A stretch of 64,000 nucleotides of DNA from Kitasatospora fiedleri (GTDB taxonomy: Bacteria > Actinomycetota > Actinomycetes > Streptomycetales > Streptomycetaceae). A program made the position numbers and the translations under genes. Positions 45,503 to 52,591 of the stretch are shown here, piece by piece. The stretch lies in assembly GCF_948472415.1 (NCBI RefSeq), contig NZ_OX419519.1:5795001-5859000 (forward strand), in the 5' to 3' direction. The notes under the pieces are model-generated. The model saw only the letters and a list, made by a program, of their open reading frames with translations. It had not been told where the DNA came from and made no database searches. The stretch's first letter is position 1. Each line of letters begins with the position of its first letter.

Positions 45503-46366
45503 ATGGGTAACCCCGTCGACCAGCTCGTCGACCTGCTGGACCTGGAGCGGATCGAGCTGAACATCTTCCGCGGCCGCAGCCCGGAGGAGTCGCTGCAACG
45601 GACCTTCGGCGGGCAGGTGGCCGGGCAGGCGCTGGTCGCGGCGGGCCGGACGGTGGACGAGGACCGGCCGGTGCACTCGCTGCACGCGTACTTCCTGCGC
45701 CCCGGCATCCCCGGCGTGCCGATCGTCTACCAGGTCGACCGGATCAGGGACGGGCGCTCGTTCACCACCCGGCGGGTGCTCGGCATCCAGGGCGGGCGGT
45801 CGATCTTCGCGCTCACCGCGGACTTCCACAAGCCCGAGCCCGGCGGCATCGAGCACCAGTTCCCGATGCCGGCCGCCCCCGCGCCGGAGACGCTGCCGAG
45901 CGCGCTGGACGAGGTCGGCGCCCGGCTCGGCGAGCTGCCGCCGTTCATCAGCCGCCGCCAGCCCTTCGACATCCGGTACGTGGACCGGCTGAAGTGGACG
46001 CGCGAGGAGCTGGACGGGGTGGAGGCCCGCAGCGGCGTGTGGCTGCGCACCAACGGCGCGCTGCCGGACGACCCGCTGATCCACGTCTGCGCGCTCACCT
46101 ACGCCAGCGACATGACGCTGCTGGACGCCGTCCGCGCCCCGGTCGAACCGCTGTGGGGCGAACGGAACTTCGACATGGCCTCGCTGGACCACGCGATGTG
46201 GTTCCACCGCCCGTTCCGGGCCGACGACTGGCTGCTGTACCGGCAGGAGTCGCCGATCGCGCACGGCGCGCGCGGACTGGCCCGCGGCGACATCTACGAC
46301 CGCGAGGGGCGGCTGGTGGTCTCGGTGATGCAGGAGGGGCTGTTCCGCCCGCTGACCCGGACCTGA
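45503..46366 (+). CDS. tesB: Acyl-CoA thioesterase II (TesB-like)
   Basis: A 287-residue double hot-dog thioesterase. PVDQLVDLLDLERIELNIFR, TFGGQVAGQALVAAGRTVDE and HSLHAYFLRPGIPGVPIVYQ are N-terminal signatures. The C-terminal half has LDHAMWFHRPFRADDWLLYR and ARGLARGDIYDREGRLVVSV. The enzyme hydrolyses medium- to long-chain acyl-CoA. ATG 45503 follows GAGAGGGAGCG. It is separated from the DUF1684 gene by a tandem repeat array, so transcription may continue. Confidence 0.93.
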   Translation: MGNPVDQLVDLLDLERIELNIFRGRSPEESLQRTFGGQVAGQALVAAGRTVDEDRPVHSLHAYFLRPGIPGVPIVYQVDRIRDGRSFTTRRVLGIQGGRSIFALTADFHKPEPGGIEHQFPMPAAPAPETLPSALDEVGARLGELPPFISRRQPFDIRYVDRLKWTREELDGVEARSGVWLRTNGALPDDPLIHVCALTYASDMTLLDAVRAPVEPLWGERNFDMASLDHAMWFHRPFRADDWLLYRQESPIAHGARGLARGDIYDREGRLVVSVMQEGLFRPLTRT

Positions 46367-46369
46367 CCG

Positions 46370-46450
46370 CGAAGTGGCCTGAGGGCGAAGTGACCTGAGG
46401 ACGAAGTGACCTGAGGACGAAGTGACCTGAGAGACGAAGTGGCCTGAGAA
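46370..46450 (+). repeat. Five tandem 16-bp repeats between tesB and the DUF1684 gene
   Basis: Units start at 46370, 46386, 46402, 46418 and 46435, with consensus CGAAGTGACCTGAGGA. The last unit is offset by one base. They start 3 bases after the tesB stop and end 24 bases before the next start. Each unit contains TGA codons, so the array closes reading frames. The variants (G/A at position 8) show the array expanded recently. Confidence 0.9.
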
Positions 46451-46474
46451 CAGAGCGACTTGGGAGGCAGTCCG

Positions 46475-47272
46475 ATGACCGACACCGCAGCCGAAGCCTG
46501 GCAGCGCTGGACGGAGGCCCGGAGCGCCGCGGCGGGCGCGCCGCACGGCCCGCTGGCCCTGACCGGCACCCACTGGTTGGAGCCCGTACCCGCGGAGGTC
46601 CCCGGCCTGCCCGGCCGCTGGTGGGCCGAGGGCGGCGCGGTCTGCGCCGAGCTGCGCGCCGGGGACGGCGTCCGGGTCGAGGGCGAGGAGCGCGAGTCGA
46701 CCGGCCGGGTCGCGCTGCGGCCGGACACCGACCGGCGCCCGCAGATCGCCGTGCTGGACGAGCTGCGGCTGGTCCCGATCGAGCGGGAGGGCGAACTCGC
46801 CCTGCGGGTCTTCGACCCGGCCGCCCCGGCCCGGGCCGGGTTCGCCGGCATCGCGGTCTACCCGTACGCCCCCGACTGGGCGGTGCCCGCCGTGTTCACG
46901 CCGTTCGAGGACGGCGCGCAGGCCCTGCTGGTGGAGAACGCGGACGGCCGCGCCCGGCCGCTCACCGTCACCGGGCGGGTCGCGTTCACGCTGGCCGGGC
47001 GGCCGCACACGCTGACCGTCAGCGGCTCCGAGGGCGCGGGCGGGCGGCTCAGCGGGGTGATCGCGGACCGGACCAGCGGGCGGGAGACGTACCGGTTCCG
47101 GTTCGTCTCGCTGCCCGCGCCCGACGCGCAGGGGCGCACCGTGCTGGACTTCAACCGGGCGTTCCTGCCGCCGTGCGCGTTCGCCGACCACTTCATCTGC
47201 CCGTTCCCGCCGCCCGGCAACCGGCTGGCCGTCGCCGTCGAGGCGGGCGAGCGGCAGGTGGTCACGGTCTGA
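46475..47272 (+). CDS. DUF1684 family protein
   Basis: A 265-residue cytosolic protein. AWQRWTEARSAAAGAPHGPL, GTHWLEPVP, PYAPDWAVPAVFTPFED and the C-terminal DFNRAFLPPCAFADHFICPF-type block are features of DUF1684 (COG3358). Family function is unknown. ATG 46475 follows GGGAGGCAG. It lies downstream of tesB across the repeat array and before the LacI-type regulator. It is complete. Confidence 0.85.
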   Translation: MTDTAAEAWQRWTEARSAAAGAPHGPLALTGTHWLEPVPAEVPGLPGRWWAEGGAVCAELRAGDGVRVEGEERESTGRVALRPDTDRRPQIAVLDELRLVPIEREGELALRVFDPAAPARAGFAGIAVYPYAPDWAVPAVFTPFEDGAQALLVENADGRARPLTVTGRVAFTLAGRPHTLTVSGSEGAGGRLSGVIADRTSGRETYRFRFVSLPAPDAQGRTVLDFNRAFLPPCAFADHFICPFPPPGNRLAVAVEAGERQVVTV

Positions 47273-47331
47273 GGCGGGACGGACGGCCGCCCGGTCGGTC
47301 GGACGGCCGCTCCGGGCCCCGCTCCGGTTTC

Positions 47332-47369
47332 TGAGAGCGCTCTCGGGCCGGGGTGGCGGGCGCTAGGCT
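47332..47369 (+). promoter_or_regulatory. Operator-promoter of the LacI-family gene
   Basis: TGAGAGCGCTCTCG at 47332-47345 is a 13-of-14 match to the TGAGAGCGCTCTCA palindromes at 55540 and 55716. A TAGGCT -10 box follows at 47364-47369, so the palindrome would cover the -35 region. It predicts autorepression of the regulator at 47451. Confidence 0.6.
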
Positions 47370-47450
47370 GCTCGCAGCAAGAACGCGATCACGTGCGTGC
47401 GGAGGTCCGCGAGGGTGGCGGACGTGGCGGACGCTGGAGAGGAGCCCACG

Positions 47451-48491
47451 GTGGCGGAAGCCGACACGGGAGCGGGCGGGCGCCCCACCCTGGAATCGGT
47501 GGCCGAGCGGGCCGGCGTGTCCCGGGCCACCGCCTCCCGGGTGGTCAACGGCGGCGCGGGGGTGCGCGCCGCGCTGCGCGAGAAGGTCGAACGGGCGGTC
47601 GCCGAACTCGGCTACGTCCCCAACCTGGCCGCCCGCACCCTGGTCACCCGGCGCAACCGGGCGATCGGCGTGGTCGTCGCCGAACCCGAGGCCCGGTTCT
47701 TCTCCGACCCGTTCTTCGCCCAGCACCTGCGCGGCATCAGCCGCGAACTGGCCGCCGCCGACAACCAGATGGTGCTGCTGCTCGCCGAGGACGAGCGGGA
47801 CCACGAGCGGATCGGCCGCTACCTGGCCGGCGGCCACGTCGACGGGGTCCTGCTGTTCTCCCTGCACCGCACCGACCCCACCCCGGTGACCGCCCAGCGC
47901 CTCGGCCTGCCCTTCGTGATCGGCGGACGCCCCGGCTGGCCCGGCGCCGAGTCCGACCGGGACCTGGTCTACGTCGACAACGACAACCGCGGCGGCGCCC
48001 GGCTCGCCGTCCAGCACCTGCGCTCCATCGGGCGGCGGCGGATCGCCACCATCACCGGCCCGCTCGACCAGACCTCCTCCATCGACCGCCTCGACGGCTA
48101 CCGCGACCTGTTCCCCGACGGCGACGAGGAGCTGATCGCGATCGGCGACTTCACCGCGGACGGCGGCATCCGCGCGATGACCGAACTCCTCGCCCGGCGG
48201 CCGGACCTGGACGCGGTCTTCGCGGCCTCCGACGCGATGGCCTCCGGCGCGATCCGGGTCCTGCGGGCCGCCGGGCGGCGCGTCCCGGAGGACGTCGCGG
48301 TGGTCGGCTTCGACGACGTCGAGTCGATCGCGGCCTGGACCGAGCCGACGCTCACCACCGTCCGCCAGGAGATCGAGGAGATGGGGCGGCTGATGACCCG
48401 GCTGCTGCTGCGGCGGCTCAACGACCCGGCCTCGTCGGCACCTTCGTCGGTGATCATCCCGACCGCGCTGGTGGTGCGGGGGTCGGCCTGA
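47451..48491 (+). CDS. LacI-family transcriptional regulator
   Basis: A 346-residue sugar-responsive repressor. The HTH is RPTLESVAERAGVSRATASR followed by VVNGGAGV, with the hinge helix near YVPNLAARTL. The periplasmic-binding-protein-like core runs from AIGVVVAEPEARFFSDPFFA to VAVVGFDDVESIAAW. GTG 47451 (VAEADTGAGGRPTLES) is preferred because GGAGAGGAG sits 6 bases upstream and the length then matches the family; GTG 47397 is the longer alternative. The palindrome upstream matches those of the glucan locus, making it the likely regulator. The inducer is probably a beta-1,3-gluco-oligosaccharide (inference). Confidence 0.88.
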   Translation: MAEADTGAGGRPTLESVAERAGVSRATASRVVNGGAGVRAALREKVERAVAELGYVPNLAARTLVTRRNRAIGVVVAEPEARFFSDPFFAQHLRGISRELAAADNQMVLLLAEDERDHERIGRYLAGGHVDGVLLFSLHRTDPTPVTAQRLGLPFVIGGRPGWPGAESDRDLVYVDNDNRGGARLAVQHLRSIGRRRIATITGPLDQTSSIDRLDGYRDLFPDGDEELIAIGDFTADGGIRAMTELLARRPDLDAVFAASDAMASGAIRVLRAAGRRVPEDVAVVGFDDVESIAAWTEPTLTTVRQEIEEMGRLMTRLLLRRLNDPASSAPSSVIIPTALVVRGSA

Positions 48492-48515
48492 GGCCGCGGG
48501 CGTGCGGGGCGGGCA

Positions 48516-49556
48516 TCAGGGGGTGAGGGCGGTGGCGAGCAGGGCGGCCGTCCTGGCGATCAGCGGCTCGTCCGGGGCGGCGTCCGGGCTGCTGGGCTTG
48601 GTGGTGAGGACGGTCAGGACGATCGGGGCGCGGTGCGGGGGCCGGGCGAGGCCGGCGTCGTTGGCGGTGCCGTAGGAGCCGGTGCCGGTCTTGTCGGCCA
48701 GCGCCCAGGCGGCCGGGAGGCCGGCCCGCAGGCGGTTCGCGCCGGTGGTGTTGGCCCGCAGCCAGGCGGTGAGGCGGGCGCGGTGGGCCGGGGCGAGGGT
48801 GTCGCCCAGGGTGAGGCGGGCGTAGCTGCGGGCCAGGGCGCGGGGGCTGGTGGTGTCGGTGACCCGGCCGGGTTCGGCGGAGTTGAGGGCGGGCTCCCAG
48901 CGGTCGAGGCGGGTGACGCGGTCGCCGATCGAGCGGCAGAACCGGGTGACGGCGGACGGGCCGCCGAGCCGGCGCAACAGCAGGTTGGCGGCCGTGTTGT
49001 CGCTGAACTCGATGGCAGCGGCGCAGAGTTCGGCGACGGTCAGGACGCGGGTGCGGCCGGTGACCGGGGCGTAGCCGGAGTCGGCGACGTCCTGGTCGGT
49101 GTAGTGGACGCGGGCGGCGAGGTCGTCACCGGCGTGCATCAGGGCGGCGACGGCGAGCGTCTTGAAGGTCGAGCAGAGCGGGAACAGTTCGTCCGCGCGG
49201 TGGCGGACCGTCGCGCCGCTGCCGGTGTCGTGGGCGAACACGCCCAGCCTGGCGCCGTGTTCGCGTTCCAGGGCGGCCAGCGCGTCGCCGAGGTCGGGGC
49301 CGGTGGTGGTTGCGGTGGCGGTGGTGCCGGTGGCGGTGGTGGCCGGACCGGTGGCGGTGCCGGGGCCGGTGGTGGCGGCCCGGGCCGTCGTGGGCAGGGC
49401 GAGGGCCAGGGCGGCTGCGGCGGAGCCGCCGAGCAGGAGGCGGCGGCCGGGGAGCTGCCGGTCGGGGGAGTGCGGTTCGGGGGAGTGCGGGTCGGACGAG
49501 TGCGGGTCGGACGAGTGCGGGTCGGGGAGGCGGCGGCGGTCGGGGCGCGGTTCCAT
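48516..49556 (-). CDS. Class A beta-lactamase, Tat-exported
   Basis: A 346-residue penicillinase-like enzyme. A Tat-type signal (GRRLLLGGSAAAALALALPT) follows a curious His/Pro/Asp-rich N-terminus with repeated DPHSS units. The serine motif is CSTFKTLAVAAL (about residue 133), the SDN loop is FSDNTAANLLLRRLG, the omega-loop Glu is in RWEPALNSAEPG, and the KTG motif is DKTGTGSYGTANDAG. Such enzymes hydrolyse penicillins and related drugs. ATG 49556 follows GAGAGGACG. The upstream open frame belongs to a separate small gene that runs on only because of a frameshift. Confidence 0.92.
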   Translation of the reverse strand: MEPRPDRRRLPDPHSSDPHSSDPHSPEPHSPDRQLPGRRLLLGGSAAAALALALPTTARAATTGPGTATGPATTATGTTATATTTGPDLGDALAALEREHGARLGVFAHDTGSGATVRHRADELFPLCSTFKTLAVAALMHAGDDLAARVHYTDQDVADSGYAPVTGRTRVLTVAELCAAAIEFSDNTAANLLLRRLGGPSAVTRFCRSIGDRVTRLDRWEPALNSAEPGRVTDTTSPRALARSYARLTLGDTLAPAHRARLTAWLRANTTGANRLRAGLPAAWALADKTGTGSYGTANDAGLARPPHRAPIVLTVLTTKPSSPDAAPDEPLIARTAALLATALTP

Positions 49557-49677
49557 CCGGGCGTCCTCTCGTCGGGCGGTGCTCTTCCGGCCAGCCTCCC
49601 CCGGGCCGGGGCGCGGGCCGGGGCGGCGCGCGAGGATGCGTGCGGGGCGTGCCCGAAGTCCACACGCCGGTGCCACA

Positions 49678-50114
49678 TCAGCGGCCGTCCGCCCCGCCCC
49701 GTTCCCGTCCGCCCCCGCCCCGTTCCTGTCCGCCCCCGCCCCGCTCCCGTCCGCTCCGTCCTCGCCCTCGTCCGCCCCCTCCGCGTCGTCCGCCCCCTCC
49801 GCGTCGTCCGCGCCGTCCAGCGCCCGCAGGCTCCGCTCCCAGCGGCGCCGGCGCTCCGGGAGGGACTGCTCCCACCAGGGGGTGCCCCGTTCGCCCAGGC
49901 CGACCTTGGCGAGCTGGACCCGGGCCCGGGCGGCCCGTTCCGCGTCCCGGTCCGCGCCGGTGCGGGCGAGGGCCCGGCGGGCCGCCATCAGGTGGTGCGT
50001 CAGCCGGGACTCGGCCTCGGCCGGGAGCTCCGGGTCGGTCGCCCGCCAGCGCCGGCCGCGGATCACCACGAAGTGCCCGTCGGGGGTGTGTTCGACCTGC
50101 TCGTCCGCCGCCAT
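49678..50114 (-). CDS. Small conserved actinobacterial protein, one apparent frameshift
   Basis: From ATG 50114: EHTPDGHFVVIRGRRWRATD, AESRLTHHLMAARRALARTG, LGERGTPWWEQSLPERRRRW. I recognise this as a small streptomycete protein of unknown function. The C-terminal repeat GADRNGAGADGNGAGAD breaks at AGRTA in the called frame. One base added near 49692-49700 restores it to GADGR and a TGA stop at 49678; 437 plus 1 is divisible by three. Without the shift it fuses into the beta-lactamase, which is unlikely. Confidence 0.65.
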
Positions 50115-50231
50115 CCCGCCATGGTCGCGCACCCGGCGGCCGACCACGCGTCACCTCGCCCTTCCGGGGTATCCGCAGGCCGTTCCCGGGTCGGCCCAAC
50201 GTGCCGCCCGGAACCCGACACGAGGAGAAGC

Positions 50232-51944
50232 ATGGCCACTTCGGCGGCGCGGCGGCTGCGGCAGAGCGCGCGTGAGGTCTTCGGCTGGGAGCGGTTGCGG
50301 CCGGAGCAACTGCTGGCGATGGAAGCGGTGATGGAGCGCCGCGACACCCTGGTGGTGATGCCCACCGGGGCCGGGAAGTCGGCGGTGTACCAGGTGCCCG
50401 GCCTGCTGATCCCGGGCCCGACCGTGGTGGTCTCCCCGCTGATCGCCCTCCAGCGCGACCAGGTGCAGGCCCTGCTGCGCCGGGAGGGGACGGACGCCGC
50501 GGCGGTCAACTCGACGCAGAGCGGCCGGGAGAACGCGGCGGTGTGGGACCGGATCAGCGAGGGCGACGTCGACTTCCTCTTCCTGGCTCCGGAACAGCTG
50601 GCCAAGGACGAGGTGGTCGAGCAGCTCGCCGCCGCGAAGCCCGCGCTGTTCGTCGTCGACGAGGCCCAGTGCGTCTCCTCCTGGGGGCACGACTTCCGGC
50701 CCGACTACCTGCGGCTCGGCCAGGTCGTCGACCGGATCGGCCGGCCGCCGGTGCTGGCCCTGACGGCGAGCGCCGCCGCGCCGGTGCGCGCCGACATCGT
50801 CGCCCAACTGGGCATGCGGGACGTGCGCGAGGTGGTCACCGGCTTCGACCGGCCCAACATCCACCTGGAGGTGCTGCCGTTCCGGGACGCGGCGGCGAAG
50901 CGGCGCGCCGTGGTCGAGCGGGCCGCCGGCGAGCCCAAGCCGGGCCTGGTGTACGCGGCCACCCGGCGGGAGGCCGAGGAGTACGCGGCGGAGCTCGACC
51001 GGCTGGGCTTCGACGCGGCGGCCTACCACGCGGGGCTGCCCGCGGCGGCCCGCGGTGACGTCCACGACCGTTTCCTGACCGGCGAGTTGGACGTGGTGGT
51101 GGCGACGTCCGCGTTCGGGATGGGCATCGACAAGCCGGACGTGCGCTTCGTGCTGCACGCCTCCGTCCCCGGCTCGCTGGACGCCTACTACCAGGAGATC
51201 GGCCGGGCCGGCCGGGACGGGGAGCCCGCCCGGGCGATCCTCGCCTACCGGCCGCAGGACCTCGGCCTGCAGCGGTTCTTCGCGGCGGGCCGCCCCGACC
51301 CGGACACCGTGACGCAGGTGGCGGGCGCGCTGGCCGAGCACGACGGGCCGGTCCGCCCCAGCGAGCTGCGGGCCGGGACCGGGCTGACGGCGAGCCGGCT
51401 GACCGCCGTCGTCAACCTGCTGGAGCAGGTCGGCGCGGTGGCCACGGACGGGGGCGGCGACCTGCTGCCGACCGGTGCCGCCGATCCGGCGGAGGCCGCC
51501 CGGCAGGCGGTGGAACTCGCGGACGCGCACCAGCAGTTGGAGCGCTCCCGGGTGGACATGATGCGCGGCTACGCGGAGACCGGCGGCTGCCGGCGGCGCT
51601 TCCTGCTCGGCTACTTCGGCCAGCCCCAGGAGGCGGCCGGGGAGGGCGGTTGCGGCTCCTGCGACCGCTGCGAGGCGGCCGCGCTCGCCGAGCGCGGTCC
51701 GGTGGGCGGCCCGGCCGTGCTGGCCGGCACCGGCGGCCTGATCCCCGGCCCCGCGGCCCCGGCCGACCCGGAAGGGGAGCCGCACCCGTTCGGGCCGGGC
51801 GCGCTGGTCCGGCACCCGCAGTGGGGGGAGGGCTCGGTGATGAGCGAGGAGGAGCGCCACCTGACGGTGCTCTTCGAGTCCGTCGGCTACCGCACCCTGT
51901 CGCTGGACGTGGTGCGGGAGAACGGCCTGCTCACCGTCTGCTGA
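50232..51944 (+). CDS. RecQ-type ATP-dependent DNA helicase
   Basis: A 570-residue helicase. Walker A is VVMPTGAGKSAVYQVPG, motif II is FVVDEAQCVSSWGHDFRPDY (DEAQ rather than DEAH), and motif VI is YYQEIGRAGRDGEPA. The zinc-binding cysteines are in GGCRRRF and CGSCDRCEAA. The C-terminus adds a KOW-like tail (HPQWGEGSVMSEEERHLTVL) in place of an HRDC domain. RecQ enzymes unwind DNA in recombination repair and fork restart. ATG 50232 has GAGGAG upstream. It is divergent from the small protein gene and adjacent to the beta-lactamase. Confidence 0.92.
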   Translation: MATSAARRLRQSAREVFGWERLRPEQLLAMEAVMERRDTLVVMPTGAGKSAVYQVPGLLIPGPTVVVSPLIALQRDQVQALLRREGTDAAAVNSTQSGRENAAVWDRISEGDVDFLFLAPEQLAKDEVVEQLAAAKPALFVVDEAQCVSSWGHDFRPDYLRLGQVVDRIGRPPVLALTASAAAPVRADIVAQLGMRDVREVVTGFDRPNIHLEVLPFRDAAAKRRAVVERAAGEPKPGLVYAATRREAEEYAAELDRLGFDAAAYHAGLPAAARGDVHDRFLTGELDVVVATSAFGMGIDKPDVRFVLHASVPGSLDAYYQEIGRAGRDGEPARAILAYRPQDLGLQRFFAAGRPDPDTVTQVAGALAEHDGPVRPSELRAGTGLTASRLTAVVNLLEQVGAVATDGGGDLLPTGAADPAEAARQAVELADAHQQLERSRVDMMRGYAETGGCRRRFLLGYFGQPQEAAGEGGCGSCDRCEAAALAERGPVGGPAVLAGTGGLIPGPAAPADPEGEPHPFGPGALVRHPQWGEGSVMSEEERHLTVLFESVGYRTLSLDVVRENGLLTVC

Positions 51945-52000
51945 CCGGCCCGCCGCCGGGCCGGGGCCCCGGCCCGGCGGCGGGTGCGGGGCGGCGGGGG

Positions 52001-52369
52001 TCAGCCGGCGACGCGGTAGCTGAGGGCCGGGTACGGGAAGTCGGCCCAGTGCAGGCTGCCGAGGCCGTAGGCCAGGTCGCCGGGCTCGCCGGGCCGGCCG
52101 GTGGCACAGCCGGGGTTGAAGTAGACCGTGAGGGCGGCGGCGGTGAAGTCGACGGCGGAGTGCGCGGCGGCCGGGAGGTCGTGGCAGCCAGTGTCGGTGG
52201 GGTCGACGGCGAACCGCGCGCCCGTCAGGCCGCTGCCGGTGGCGAAGTAGGCGACGGCGGCGTGCGGGAGTTCGACGGCGGCCGCGGGCTGGGTGAGGGC
52301 GGCGCCGAGCAGCAGGGCCGCTCCGGTGGCGGCGGCCGCGGTGAGGCGCTTCGGGCGGAGGACGGCCAT
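52001..52369 (-). CDS. Small secreted protein of unknown function
   Basis: A 122-residue protein with a clear signal peptide (RLTAAAATGAALLLGAALTQ, probable cleavage after PAAA). The mature 90 residues (VELPHAAVAYFATGSGLTGA, then CHDLP and FNPGCATG) contain two Cys that could form a disulfide. I do not recognise it. The gap to the GH81 gene downstream is 222 bases, and recQ is convergent. Confidence 0.6.
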   Translation of the reverse strand: MAVLRPKRLTAAAATGAALLLGAALTQPAAAVELPHAAVAYFATGSGLTGARFAVDPTDTGCHDLPAAAHSAVDFTAAALTVYFNPGCATGRPGEPGDLAYGLGSLHWADFPYPALSYRVAG

Positions 52370-52591
52370 GCTGGTCTCCTTGCGCGGGCGGGCGGGACCG
52401 GCGCGGGCGGTGGTGCGTACCGCGGCGCGCGATCATGTCAGTTACATGTTCAACAATCTCCGGTGGTCTGCCAAGACCCCGGTGGGAACCGGGTCGGGGC
52501 GGGGGAGTCGGGGCGGGGAGGGGCCTCCCGGGGCCGGGGCGGACCTGTCGGAATCCGCGTCGGCCCCGGGAGGTGCCGGGGTCGGGGCCGG

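Noticed and set aside
48516..50147. Single 543-residue fusion of the small protein and the beta-lactamase
   Set aside because: The junction lies in a broken repeat. The small protein and a Tat-type signal with its own ribosome site indicate two genes joined by a one-base loss.
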